Shown here: one piece after another, positions 46,470 to 56,306 of the stretch
How positions within the stretch are numbered: position 1 is the stretch's first letter
How the letters are laid out: each line of letters begins with the position of its first letter
DNA from: Hetaerina americana
Taxonomy: Eukaryota > Arthropoda > Insecta > Odonata > Calopterygidae
DNA: 64,000 nucleotides
Reading direction: 5' to 3'
Assembly: GCA_022747635.1 (NCBI GenBank)
Contig: JAKTNV010000023.1
Location: 6,109,848 to 6,173,847 of the forward strand
Program-made: the position numbers and the translations under genes
Notes under the pieces: model-generated
The model's input: only the letters and a program-made list of their open reading frames with translations
The model's database searches: none
What the model was told of the DNA's origin: nothing

Positions 46470-48618
46470 TAGATAAATGAAGATATATAACGGTTAAGTA
46501 TCAATCGAATCTTAAAGAGGCCACATTTTGCTTAATTTTGAGTCGTCACTGGCCGTGAATTTTTGACTCAATGCCATTTGAAGAAATATACCCTAGCGGC
46601 ACTACTGGTCTGCTCCAAACCTATCATCGTACCCATGGAAAAGCGCTCCAAATTGGAGATGATCAACAAACGAGAAAATCTACAACACATTAGAGATAAG
46701 AAAACACTGAACTGGGAAGGAATACCAGATGGCATACTCATGGAGCAGACTGAAGACATCGTTTCCTATTCACAGATTGCTTTGGCAAGAAAGACGGAAG
46801 GATAAGTAGCCTACGATTTTAAGTTAGCATACATACATACAGGAACCCTTTATTAAAAATAACAATCAGATCGATAAAAGTATCAATAGACAATTCTCTT
46901 TCACCCAAAAACCTCGCGAAATCTTTAGCCATATCATTGTTACGCCGGGGATATTCTCCTAACAGTAAGTCCAGGAATGAGCCGAGGTCTAAACAGATTA
47001 ATGAAGAGTAAATTATGAGAAAGATTAGTCTGTTTACAGACGAAATTTTAAGGCAAACGTGGGATTACTCAGGATTCATAAAAGGGTACCACCCGCGATA
47101 TACCCATATGATGAGAAACGAGAGGAAAGACAGCGCTATTAGAGTGACTGCTGAGAGCGGGGCGATCCTCGATGAAATGTCTCCTTCTATCGAGAGGGGA
47201 AGTGAGTGACCAATAGGTATCGTCTTACAGCCTAGCAGTGAAAAAGGAAAGGGATCACTGCAATGTGTCAGAGATAGTGCGTTAATCGGCATGTACACGG
47301 TATCCCGCAAGTTGCGGCTGGGTGTGTGGCATAGGGCGATTCCAAACCAGAAGTGTAATTTTAAAAATAAAATTGCAATACAATGATTAATATCGGAGAT
47401 GCATAATTTAAACAATGGAAATAAATTTTAAAACAGTTTTTTTCATGAACTACAGTGTCAGCATTTAAATTATTCACTAGGTAAATGAGGCTACCCTCTA
47501 GTAATGATTATATTTTAGTAACATTTAGAATAAAAGATAAAACATAGGTGAGAAAAAAGATACTTAAAATCTATCGATTCCAGCATTCGTCCCCACAATC
47601 TTAATATTCTACCATTTAGATTAATAGCCACGGCACCAGCAGCTACGTTCGACAGCGATGCATTAATTTATTTGCCGCAGGTTTCCGATTCCTCAAAACT
47701 TCAGCACAAGAGGTTCCACCTAAAAATGCTAATTGACCTTCGCACTAGATATTATTCTCCACGATGGATCAAATATGTCATTTACACCACGGAGTCCGGC
47801 AGACGATTACCCGAGCATCCGAGATTACGGCCAAAATGCAAGACCCAACCCGGTCGCAACTCCGGGAATAATCATCACCCAAATGTTCCACATTTCGCTC
47901 CTTCACATAGATCTCTTTTCATCGCGGGCTTACCGGTTATAGCGGCCAACTGCCAATTACCGATTCCGCGCGTGAGCGTAAAGAGAGTGTCCGAGGCATA
48001 CGTGCCTCCCGGCAAATATGAGCCCACACCTTTTACCTTCCCGAGGCGATTTAGTTACTTTTCACATGACGGGAAATAATACTTTCGCCCCCGCGGGAGG
48101 CGGGACCCTTTGCCACTCCCTGAGCTACCTTTTATCCTTGCAATGTGCATAATTTGTCCTCCTCCCCTTGAAAAGCCTTCCCAGATGAAATGGACAACGA
48201 GGAAGGCCCGACAAAGCTCCAGAAGACCACCAACGCCGGGTGAGTAGGCGTCCTGGTTGCTGAATTCAGATCCGCCCCCGAAGAGAGGGATAAAATAATC
48301 GCCCCGAGGTCATTAAGAAATATTGACTCGATGGCTGGGCATGATCCAAGAACAGAAGACACCAGAGCGGGGGACACGAGTTGAGGGGAAGGGTATGATG
48401 AAAGGGAACACTTTCGGCGATTGAAATGAGGGGCAGGAGAGTGACTACCGATCGAGCGCCTGGAATGAATGCCCCGCTGGAGCCGACGTGTCCCGATGCG
48501 AAATGAAAACGAGACATTCAATGAGTCGAACCGCAACTCATTTAACGAGAGCACGCACTTCAATGGCATCAGGCTCGACCTTGTGAACATTCATCTTGAG
48601 GAATAAAACAAGCTCGGT
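46470..48618. other. unassigned region
   Basis: Frames of 80 aa (46563-46805), 135 aa (47672-48079, plus) and 152 aa (48132-48590, minus) occur, but none has a recognisable domain. 47720-48110 is GC-richer than its surroundings. No repeat recognised. Confidence 0.4.
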
Positions 48619-48723
48619 AAATTCACAAAAAATATATTAATACGGTACTACCGGTTTCATCACAGAGGTGACATCTTCAGGTATCTACCGTTGGTAACGT
48701 ATTGATAACATTTTTGTGAATTT
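48619..48723 (-). mobile_element. minimal hammerhead-bearing inverted-repeat element
   Basis: A 105-bp unit whose 30-bp ends are inverted (48619-48648 against 48694-48723; AAATTCACAAAAA at both tips). Between and including the arms, the minus strand carries a complete type I hammerhead layout. The family 5' box (TTCAGGCG) is not found beside it, and no target-site duplication was identified, so it may be a different subfamily or a trimmed copy. Confidence 0.85.
48619..48723 (-). ncRNA. hammerhead ribozyme-like motif, type I
   Basis: Read 5'-3' on the minus strand: helix I strand (48723 to about 48681, with AATACG), core CTGAAGA (48680-48674), helix II GTCAC-CTCT-GTGAT (5 bp with one G-U), GAAA (48658-48655), helix III formed by the palindrome ACCGGT (48655-48650), then A at 48649 as the cleavage residue, then GTACCGTATT returning as the other helix I strand. 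ATCAATACG pairs with CGTATTAAT at eight of nine positions. The A at core position 7 is tolerated in natural hammerheads. A helix III with no loop is known from Penelope-like elements and metazoan retrozymes, where dimers are thought to be the active form. Activity is predicted, not shown. Confidence 0.8.
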
Positions 48724-48974
48724 ATAACATGCGTCTCATTTCTCAAGAGCACGCACCTTTCATTGGACCATTACCAACTGCGCTACAACTAGCCTGAGGA
48801 AACAGTTGAGAAAATCTCGAATAAACTACAATACAATTCATTCTTTCTGTGACAAGAGAATGGACCCCAACAGTTAATCCGTAAATTTGCTTCGGCAATA
48901 CCCAAAATCGTCCAATTTTATTACAGTGACAACAATGCCCTTTTACACAAATTTTACAATGCACTTTTCACATA

Positions 48975-49238
48975 CAAGGCGTGATCACTAAAAGACCGGA
49001 CTGATTTTATTCTGCGCCGATTCGACGCTATTGCGGACATTAAAACTAATTGTACGGTGGACCTGAAGAGGATCCCTAAGGCGGTTTACCAGGCAGGGTT
49101 CGAGAGCTGGAAGACACGTTGGCAAAAGTGTATCGTCAGCTAAGGCATTTACTTAGAGGGCGGCAAGTTCGATTAAGCTGTGTTCATCGAAATGAACAAG
49201 TTATAAAATTAGTCCTGTCTTTTTTTGACTTTACCTTG
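48975..49238 (+). mobile_element. 264-bp mariner deletion derivative
   Basis: Flanked by TA (48973-48974 and 49239-49240). Left tip CAAGGCGTGATCACTAAAAG then ACCGGACTGATTTTAT; right tip read inward CAAGGTAAAGTCAAAAAAAG then ACAGGACTAATTTTAT. The interior keeps only the transposase C-terminus in one plus frame (about 49017-49175: RFDAIADIKTN, then LKRIPKAVYQAGFESWKTRW and QKCIVS, a stop, GIYLEGGKFD). It has no catalytic domain, so it depends on a related transposase. The tips match the degenerate full-length element at 36974-38244. Confidence 0.88.
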
Positions 49239-49240
49239 TA

Positions 49241-50865
49241 TTCGATGCAAGCTTTTATCTCCACGTTAATATTCAATGAGTTCAACTTTGAAAATGAGTC
49301 CGTCACGAAAAGAACATAATTCTTTTTCCAACGTTTGTTTTTCCCTCCACACTAGCCAATAAGTCATCATCGGGTTCAGATGAGACGACTATGGTGTCTG
49401 ATGAAGTCTAACCTCCCCGGCCAGGTACGAACATGAAAAGATTAAATTTTGGAAAACATTAAGCATCGGCTTCTCTTCCTCTGCGAGCTGAAAATGTCTG
49501 CTACCGACACACGCGAAGCTTACTCAGGGCTGCACGGAGTGCCTCCTGTATAATACCACTCGGCTCAAATGCAATGAGAAAACATTGCTATTCAGTAGTT
49601 GTTTTATTACATCAATCAATTTATTACATAACAGCATTATAAACGCGAGAGCGGAAATCCACTTTCCCCGGAACACGACACAACCGCAACTTTGACTGAT
49701 CGGACGAAATCCACTGGTGGCATTAATAACCTTTGAAGAATATGCTCACTGCTCAGCATTGAAGACGCACGTTTTATAAGCGTATCTCTTCGATCCGAGA
49801 CGAATTCTTAATCCGCGAACGTGGGACAAAAGGAGGGCTGCTCGCTTTAGGTCCCGATCATCGGAGGGCGAATGCAGGACATTTCGAGAGAGAAAGAGGC
49901 GTGGGACGTTTGCGTTCAGTACTCCTACTCGTGGGCATCTGACACACAAAAGAATTTGTCCAAATGGACAATTACGCGAAACTCGTAAACGTATTATAAT
50001 GTGCAAAATTTAATTCACTTCAAGGAATATACAACTTTAAATGCATGAGCAAAACATTATTTTCAAAAATATGTTCAAAAGTATTACTAAATTTGGCTAC
50101 AAATCTTGAAAAATAACTTAAAAACCGCCATTGCATTATTTATTAGACTAATTTAAAGAGATTTCAACTGAAATAGAATCATTTAATATCGTAGAAAATA
50201 CACGTTTTTGGCAAATTTTCAAACTTTTTCGCATGGAGATCACCATGACGTCATTCGTTTATGCTATAGCTCATTTAAATTTAAAAGTTTTTGAGACAAA
50301 ATATTTTGCAGCTTTAAGCTTCAGCTATTGATTACAAAGGAGACCATTCCTTATAAACTGCACTCAGCGTGGAAAGAGGGGAAAAGGAAAATTAACAAAA
50401 GTTCATGACAAGTAATCCCAGAAATTTTAGAGAGAGTGACGTTAGCGGATGACCGGCGCGGCATTCTTTACGACAGAGATTCTGTTGCAACTCCAACCGC
50501 CATTTCCGCCAAAACCCTTCCACCTTACCCAAAGCAATACACTATTACATTTACTACGAGGGACAGAAATTCAGCTATTTGGCAACCGAATTAGGTGGAA
50601 CGAAAGGCGGCGTAGAGGATTAGGGGATAAGAGAATTTTATCGGAACTCGACCGTATTCCGGGCGTGACGTCTTTCCGGGCATTTCCGTTTCTCTGGAAA
50701 CGGAGACAAACATTTTATTATAATTACCTCGCAGACTTTGCAAAAAGGCCACCCATCATACAGGCGAATGCAGAACTTAATGCCCGCGTCTATTTCATTA
50801 GAAAAAGCGGATCCATTCGCGCTAATCGGAAGCAGTGTTACTCAGGCTTGGGATGTAGGTACGTA
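49241..50865. other. unassigned region
   Basis: No recognised gene or repeat. A plus frame at 50449-50868 (139 aa) has no recognisable domain and runs into the repeat that follows. Confidence 0.4.
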
Positions 50866-50869
50866 TGAA

Positions 50870-51155
50870 TGTATGACTATGCGTACCACGAAACGCACTG
50901 GTCACATCGTTTATAATATTGTGCGATTGTTTTCCCTTCTTTCCTTTCCTCTTGTGTCCCCGTCTATTTCTCCTTTGATGGGTGCAATAGCTCGCCAACT
51001 CTGGGCAAAGAATCGGTGCAAATGATTGCATTAATCCCCCGCAGATTTCAGTCTATTTGCGTTTCCTCAATAGCTGCATGGCTAGAGCATGGGCATCATA
51101 TCCGTCTTTCATATGAGCTCCAAATCCCTTTCCTTATACCTGTATCCATCTGGAA
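50870..51155 (+). mobile_element. repeat C, old copy
   Basis: Words shared in order with the better copies at 51247-52180: CTATGCGTACCACGAAACGC, TTTCCTTTCCTC, GTCTATTTCTCCTTTGATGG, AAAGAATCGGTGC, then a decayed tRNA-like part TCCTCAATAGCTGCATGG, then AAATCCCTTTCCTTATA. It is diverged enough to be an older insertion. Confidence 0.65.
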
Positions 51156-51166
51156 GAATGAATGAA

Positions 51167-51246
<80 letters not shown>
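51155..51246. repeat. (GAAT)n and (TA)38 microsatellite
   Basis: (GAAT)4 at 51155-51170 is followed by an uninterrupted TA array to 51246, abutting the 3' end of a minus-oriented repeat C copy. Confidence 0.97.
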
Positions 51247-51251
<5 letters not shown>

Positions 51252-51703
51252 TCAAACACGAAATCCCGCCAAACGGCGAATAAATACTCATATATACAGA
51301 AACAGATATAAGGAAAAGGGATAGGAACACATATAAAGGACGAACACAATAGAGGTGGGGAAGGCGGAATCGAACGGATCACAAGAGTAAAATTATTTCC
51401 TCAACCGGGACTCGAACACCGGATCTTTCCACCTGCCGGGCGGATGCTCTTAACCACTTGAGCTATCGAGGATAGTCAATTTACCCTGAGATCCGTGGGT
51501 CTAATATGTCGCCAAGCGCCCCGATTCTTTCAGCCAAGAGATGGCGTCAGGGGGCTGTTTCACCCACCAAAGGAGAAATAGACAATACACAAGGAAAGGA
51601 AAGGACAGTGGGTTAGAATTCATACAACATCATACAGGAAAGGAACAGTGCGTTTCGTGGCACGCATAGCCAGAAGAAAGAGATGAGCCACATTGGCCAA
51701 ATA
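51247..51703 (-). mobile_element. repeat C, complete 457-bp unit
   Basis: A 457-bp unit starting CACATTCAAACACG; the same sequence restarts at 51704, so two units are head-to-tail (the second truncated). On the minus strand it runs through GGCCAATGTGGCTCATCTC, GCCACGAAACGCACTG, GACGCCATCTCTTGGCTG, a central tRNA-like segment (51471-51399) and a 3' part CCTTCCCCACCTCTATTG. It resembles a composite SINE with an internal tRNA-like block, or a tandemly amplified unit. No protein is encoded. Confidence 0.8.
51399..51471 (-). tRNA. tRNA-like segment of repeat C (probable pseudo-tRNA)
   Basis: 73 nt on the minus strand: acceptor CCTCGAT pairs with GTTGAGG, A-box region TAGCTCAAGTGG, anticodon stem TCCGC/GTGGA with a seven-base loop CCGGCAG, B box GTTCGAGTCC. 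The loop would place GGC at the anticodon, but the universal U before it is C. Because the segment is repeated inside a dispersed element (also at 51989-52061), I read it as a repeat-borne tRNA-like promoter rather than a working tRNA gene. Confidence 0.5.
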
Positions 51704-51885
51704 CACATTCAAACACGAAATCCCGCCAAACGGCGAATAAATACTCATATATACAGAAACAGATATAAGGAAAAGGGATAGGAACACATATAAAGGACGA
51801 ACACAATAGAGGTGGGGAAGGCGGAATCGAACGGATCACAAGAGTAAAAATATTTCCTCAACCGGGACTCGAACACCGGATCTTT
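51704..51885 (-). mobile_element. repeat C, truncated tandem unit
   Basis: Nearly identical to 51247-51429 at an offset of exactly 457 bp. It breaks off at GGATCTTT, inside the tRNA-like segment, where a 14-bp palindrome starts and the orientation flips. Confidence 0.92.
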
Positions 51886-51917
51886 GGCGTCCGGTGATCA
51901 CCGGATCACCGGACGCC
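51886..51917. repeat. inversion-junction palindrome
   Basis: GGCGTCCGGTGATC (51886-51899), loop ACCG, GATCACCGGACGCC (51904-51917) are perfect inverted copies. They sit exactly where minus-oriented repeat C gives way to plus-oriented repeat C. Confidence 0.95.
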
Positions 51918-52180
51918 ATCTCTTGGCTGAAAGAATCGGGGCGCTTGGCGACATATTAGACCCACGGATCTCAGGGTAAATTGACTATCCTCGATAGCTC
52001 AAGTGGTTAAGAGCATCCGCCCGGCAAGTGGAAAGATCCGGTGTTCGAGTCCCGGTTGAGGAAATATTTTTACTCTTGTGATCCGTTCGATTCCGCCTTC
52101 CCCACCTCTATTGTGTTCGTCCTTTATGTGTTCCTATCCCTTTTCCTTATATCTGTTTCTGTATATATATATATATATAT
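51912..52180 (+). mobile_element. repeat C, inverted copy ending in (TA)n
   Basis: Plus-oriented copy from GACGCCATCTCTTGGCTG through the tRNA-like segment at 51989-52061 (same acceptor, A box and B box as the minus copy, one anticodon-loop change) to CCTTATATCTGTTTCTG. There the unit ends in a TA array (52161-52180) and a T run. Confidence 0.88.
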
Positions 52181-52194
52181 TTTTTTTTTAACCG

Positions 52195-53634
52195 GTTAAG
52201 GTAGGTTTTTGGATGGACACAACTACCAAAAAAACATTTTATTACTCCTAACAAAACACAAAATCAAAATCCATCATCCTACTCTATATCAGGTCCCTCT
52301 TCATCTCTGAGTACTTTCTTCCTCCCTTCATCCCGTCCAACATCCCTATCCTGTTCCTTCCCTTTCCTCTTTTGCCCAACATCGTACCCTCTATCACAGT
52401 CTTCAACATCCCACTGCCAAAATTTGTTGTCTCAGGCGTAACTTTGTGGAATTTGCATAACATATTGAAATGTAATGAAATAATTGACTTTGTAATTCCA
52501 CACGGAATTACAAAGTCAATTATTTCATTACATTTCAATCCCACTGCCAGTCAATACCCCCTACATCCACTTTTCCTGCCTCCATAGGATTGCTCCCAAC
52601 AAACCCCTCTCTTTGCCCACCATACCAAGTACTTCCTCATTTGTTTTCTTCTCTGTCCATTTCAAATTCTCCATTCTTCTCCACACCCACATTTCAAAAG
52701 CCTCCAGTCTACGTCTATCCTCCTGCTTCAATGACCACGTTTCCGCACCGTACATAGCTACGCTCCATATCAAAGTTTTTACGAGTCTTTTCTTAACATC
52801 CTTACTCAACGTCCCCGTCATCAACTCTTTGCCTAGAGCAATTCTTCTCCTAACGTCCCTACTACTTTGACCGTGTTGGTCCAAAACACTTCTGACTTAC
52901 GTAAACTCTTCCACCTGCTCTAGATTTTTCCCTCTTATTTTAATGTTTAGCTTACCTTTTTCTTTCTAGAAAATCGCATAGCCTTTGTTTTATTAATATT
53001 GATTCTCATGCCATACCTGTCGCTCTGAATTTCCAATTCGCTCAGCAATGCTTGCAACCCCTTGACTGACTGACAAACTAAAGCTTGGTCATCAGCAAAC
53101 CTAGCTGTTTTACGAATTCCCTGCCAACTTTCATTCCTACCCCCAGTTCTTCCCATGCCTCTTTGATCATTTCCTCTGCAAACAGGTTGAACAGCAACGG
53201 TGATAATGGGCAACCCTTCCTTAGACCTCTTCCCTGACACTTCCCTAGACACTGCCCAACCTGACTCCCCGTTCCCCACTCGTACCTGAGCAGTCTGAGA
53301 CATGTACAGGTTGCGGATTAGCCTCCTTTCCCTCCAATCTATTCCTATTTTCTTCAATATACTCATTAGTTTTTCCCAGTTCACTCTATCAAAAGCTTTT
53401 TCGAAATCTACGAAACAGGCAAATACCTCCTGGTTGTGTTCTATATTCCTCTCGATTAATAATCTCATTACTGCAATCGCATCACGCGTACCTCTCCCCT
53501 TCCTAAACCCAAACTGATCATCCCCTAAGTAATCATTTGCCCTACTCTCTATCCTTTTGTTTATGATCCTGAGAAGAACTTTAGCTGCGTGGGATATCAA
53601 ACTTAACGTCCTGTAGTCCTCACATGATGTAGCC

Positions 53635-53638
<4 letters not shown>
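52195..53638 (-). pseudogene. APE-type LINE reverse transcriptase, 3' half
   Basis: The minus strand encodes RT from EDYRTLSLISHAAKVLLRII (53620 downward) through DQFGFRKGRGTRDAI, CFVDFEKAFDRVNWEKLM (about 53420), RRLIRNLYMSQTAQVRVG and the catalytic RFADDQALV (about 53105-53080) to ININKTKAM. A second frame continues with DQHGQSSRDVRRRIALGKE, MYGAETWSLKQEDRRRLEAF and NLKWTEKKTNEEVLG, then the C-terminus IEGTMLGKRGKGRNRIGMLD, ending near 52256. The block between the fingers and FADD, where VRQGCPLSP is expected, is frameshifted. The upstream end is cut by the TA array at 53639, and a 118-bp foldback element sits at 52420-52537. The protein would copy its RNA at a nick in chromosomal DNA. Same family as 54695-55800. 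Confidence 0.88.
52420..52537 (+). mobile_element. core-less foldback element with 12-bp target duplication
   Basis: Insertion in the LINE, flanked by a perfect 12-bp duplication ATCCCACTGCCA (52408-52419 and 52538-52549). It has the family 5' box (TCTCAGGCG at about 52430, then TTGTGGAA) and then perfect 36-bp arms (52464-52499 and 52504-52539) with a 4-nt loop, ACAC. No hammerhead core lies between the arms. The right arm's last two bases overlap the duplication. Confidence 0.95.

Positions 53639-53733
<95 letters not shown>
53639..53733. repeat. (TA)n array, about 95 bp, with (CA)n
   Basis: Pure TA array followed by an AC run and TTTTTTTGTGTGTGT, forming a small AC/GT hairpin up to about 53761. 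It abuts the 3' end of a minus-oriented SINE-B. Confidence 0.97.
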
Positions 53734-53764
53734 CACACACACACATTTTTTTGTGTGTGTAAAA

Positions 53765-54019
53765 AACCATAAACACAGTAATCAACCCGAAGGTCGGTTT
53801 GGGAGGTGATGGTAGAGCTCACCCAGTACAAAGCCCGACGGCGTGTGAAAATCATACTGCAGTGCAGGTTGGCCAGTTCCTTTCCCTGTGCCGGTTATGG
53901 TTTCCCAGGAAGACCTGGCACCCGAAAAATCGCATAGCTTGGGTGGAGCTACAGGTGCCCAGAGTGCCTTGCCCGGGAATCGAACCCGTGCCCCTCCGGT
54001 CAGCAGTCTAACGCTCTAC
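53765..54019 (-). mobile_element. SINE-B copy
   Basis: Minus orientation: left end ACAGTAATCAACCCGAAGG, GGTGATGGTAGAGCTCACCC, TTCCTTTCCCTGTGCCGG, AGCTTGGGTGGAGCTACAGG, then GGGAATCGAACCCG (B-box complement) and AACGCTCTACCCC at the tRNA-like 5' end. Its 3' tail meets the TA/CA array. Confidence 0.88.
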
Positions 54020-54091
54020 CCCTCTTTGCCTAGCGCAATTCTTCTCCTTACGTCCCTTCTACTTTGACCGTGTTGGTCAAAAACATTTATG
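54020..54091 (-). pseudogene. short LINE fragment between two SINEs
   Basis: About 70 bp nearly identical to 52830-52900 (encodes DQHGQS, RDVRRRIALGKE on minus). It is a displaced slice of the same LINE family, caught between a minus and a plus SINE-B. Confidence 0.8.
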
Positions 54092-54358
54092 AGGGTCGGT
54101 ATGGGTGGCGGCAGTCCAGGGGTAGAGCGTTGGACTAGTGACCGGAGGGCCCGGGTTCGCCTCCCGGGCAAGATCCTCAGGGCTAAGCTCCTGTGCGAAT
54201 GGTGCCTGATTTTTCGGGTATCAGATCTTTCGGAAACTATAACCGGCACAGGGAAAGGCACTGGCTCCTCTCTCTTGATGTGTGATTTTCACACGCCGTC
54301 GAGCTTACTACTGGGTGAACTCCTCACCTACCACACCTACCTTATGGATGATTACTGT

Positions 54359-54360
<2 letters not shown>
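54092..54360 (+). mobile_element. SINE-B copy
   Basis: Plus orientation: GGGTAGAGCGTTGGACTAG (A-box region), GACCGGAGGGCCCGGGTTCG (B box, slightly altered), GGTGCCTGATTTTTCGGG, ACCGGCACAGGGAAAGGCAC, TGTGATTTTCACACGCCGTC, ending GATGATTACTGTGTT directly before a TA array. Confidence 0.88.
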
Positions 54361-54361
<1 letters not shown>

Positions 54362-54397
<36 letters not shown>

Positions 54398-54407
54398 TAA
54401 ACATATG

Positions 54408-54472
<65 letters not shown>
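54362..54472. repeat. (TA)n arrays
   Basis: TA arrays at 54362-54394 and 54410-54472 separated by TGTCTAAACATATGTAA. The first starts at the 3' end of the plus SINE-B. Confidence 0.97.
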
Positions 54473-54478
<6 letters not shown>

Positions 54479-54503
54479 TATAGAAACACTCGAGCAGTAT
54501 AAT

Positions 54504-54660
54504 ATTTGGACGGCACAATAGAACACAAATAAAATAGTAACACTTAAAAACACACTCACATAGTAAATGTATTAATTTAAGAAGGCCGAAAGCTTAAAGA
54601 ATTTTACAATTTGAGTGTCCTTTTAAGCGGTACTATTGTATTTGTGTTGTTTGTGCCGTC

Positions 54661-54665
<5 letters not shown>
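54504..54665. mobile_element. foldback element between TA arrays
   Basis: Arms of about 66 bp are inverted with about 80% identity (ATTTGGACGGCACAA at the left, TTGTGCCGTCCAAAT at the right). The centre contains TTAAGAAGGCCGAAAGC, which could be a decayed CUGANGA plus GAAA pair lacking helix II. It lacks the TTCAGGCG box. It looks like a MITE-like or foldback unit bordered by TA arrays on both sides. Confidence 0.8.

Positions 54666-54691
<26 letters not shown>
54664..54691. repeat. (TA)n array
   Basis: TA array immediately right of the foldback element and left of the plus-oriented LINE copy. Confidence 0.95.
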
Positions 54692-54694
<3 letters not shown>

Positions 54695-55800
54695 CTTGAT
54701 TGCCTAGGACGAAGTATCAGCAGACTATAGAGAAAATCATAAATGAGGGAAGAGAGCTGAGTCCGTGGAGGAAGAATGGAAATATTAAAAAAAATAGGAT
54801 ATGGAAAACCGCAAAAGAAACTTTAGGAACTGTTATTGGGAAAAGGACAAGGAAACCATGAATCACGGATGAAATGATCAGAGAGAAAGATGGGAGAAGG
54901 AAATGGAAGAATGTAAATACAAAGTTAGGTGGAAGGAAGTACAGAGAGTCAAATAATTAATTGAGACGGGTAAAAAATGTAGGAAATAAGCATGGTGGAA
55001 GACGCTGTGCGATGACATGGAAAATTTGCAGAGGAAGGGTGAAATTGGTGCGATATAAGAGAAGGTTATTAACACACTATCGAGAAGTAAGCAGGGTAGA
55101 TCTGTGTTAAGAGTCAGAAATAAATCGGATAAGATAATAGTTGAAATAGGAAAGATCCAAGAGAGATGGATGGAATATATAGAATAATTGCATGGTAAAG
55201 AACCTAGGCCAAAAGCTTAGACATAAAAAGGGTATTAATATAGATGAACTCAGTAAGGCCCTGGGGATAGACAGTATTCCTGCAGAATTCCTGAAAGGTT
55301 TAGGAAAATGTAGGGGGAGGCTATAAGGACTGATTCGTAGCATCTCTGGAGAAGGAATCTGGCCGGAAGACTTTGTTAGATCAGCATTAGTTCCTATTCC
55401 GAAAAAGGTAAAGGCTACATCATGTGAGGAAGACAGAACAATAAATTTGATTGCACAAGTGGCTTAAGTGGCTCTGAGGATCATCAACCAAAGGATGGAG
55501 AGCAATGCAATTGATAACTTATGGGATGTTCAATTTGGGTTTAGGTAGGGGAGAGGCGCGCGCGATGAAATTGCAGGAATGAGATCGCTAATCGAGACGA
55601 ATATTGAATATAATGAGGAAGTATTAGCCTGATTCGTAGATTTCGAAAAGGCATGTAATAAAGTCAATTGGGAAGATGTAATGAGTACATTGCAGAAATA
55701 GGAATATGTCGGAGGGACAGGAGGCTAATCCGTAACTTGCACATGTTTCAGACGCCTAAGGTGGGAGCGGGGAACGGAGAGCCCGGCTTTTCTGAAAGCT
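54695..55800 (+). pseudogene. APE-type LINE copy, linker to RT
   Basis: Plus-strand counterpart of the LINE at 52195-53638. It shows a linker block (W-K-TAKETLGTVIGKRTRKPW near 54805-54865), LGIDSIPAEFLKG near 55260, LVPIPKKVKATSCEEDRTIN (about 55390-55450), RIINQRMESNAIDN, VQFGFR then a stop, GARDEIAGMRSLIETNIEYN, FVDFEKAC and VNWEDVMSTLQK (about 55670). Several in-frame stops and a frameshift after 55700 kill it, and the FADD region is absent. The linker also matches the relic at 12330-12740. Confidence 0.8.
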
Positions 55801-56290
55801 TGCGTAACAGGTGCTGGTTACACATCACGGTTCCCTAGTCTCTGATGGGCGGACCCCTTTCCCTAATGTTCTACTCGCCTCTACTAGACCTACTCTTGGA
55901 TCTACCACCCATGGCTAACACACCCTGTGCTAAGGGCCTGTGCGTCGTTTCGTTCACCGCGAGCCATCCGCCCTGTCGCCGCGCACGTGCCGTGTCCGCG
56001 TCATCTCGTGGCGGCTGAGGGACACTCGGCACATGAGGCCCGGAGACACTATCATCATCGCTCCCGGAGACTCCACGAAGCCCAGTTCCAATGGTAAAAT
56101 TGAGCTCTGCGGCCTTATTACAATAACAACAAGGGAACAAATAACTCAATGTGCGACATGTCCACAGTAAAATTTCACACAATAAATGACTGACCGTTAA
56201 GTAGCACGTGTCAGGCGGTTGCCCAAAGTATATTTAATTCCTCGCCGCGTAAAACCGCCGCGTAAATGATTCGATCACACAACGTCATCA
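55801..56290. other. unassigned, GC-rich in part
   Basis: A minus frame at 55871-56182 (103 aa) starts near a Gly-Arg-Ser-rich end but has no recognisable domain and overlaps a plus frame. Origin unknown. Confidence 0.35.
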
Positions 56291-56306
56291 AATGACTTTT
56301 CAAGAA

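Noticed and set aside
47672..48079. 135-aa plus-strand open frame
   Set aside because: No motif or repeat; composition like neighbouring non-coding DNA.
49350..49430. CTGATGA near 49400 as another hammerhead
   Set aside because: No GAAA after a plausible helix II and no arms; chance match.
51109..51382. Frames of repeated Tyr-Ile
   Set aside because: Translation of the (TA)n microsatellite, not a protein.
51989..52061. Functional tRNA gene
   Set aside because: Repeated inside a dispersed element in both orientations, with a non-U base before the anticodon; better explained as a SINE-like internal promoter.
52284..52544. 86-aa minus frame mixing two sequences
   Set aside because: Chimera of the LINE C-terminus and the inserted foldback element; not a gene.
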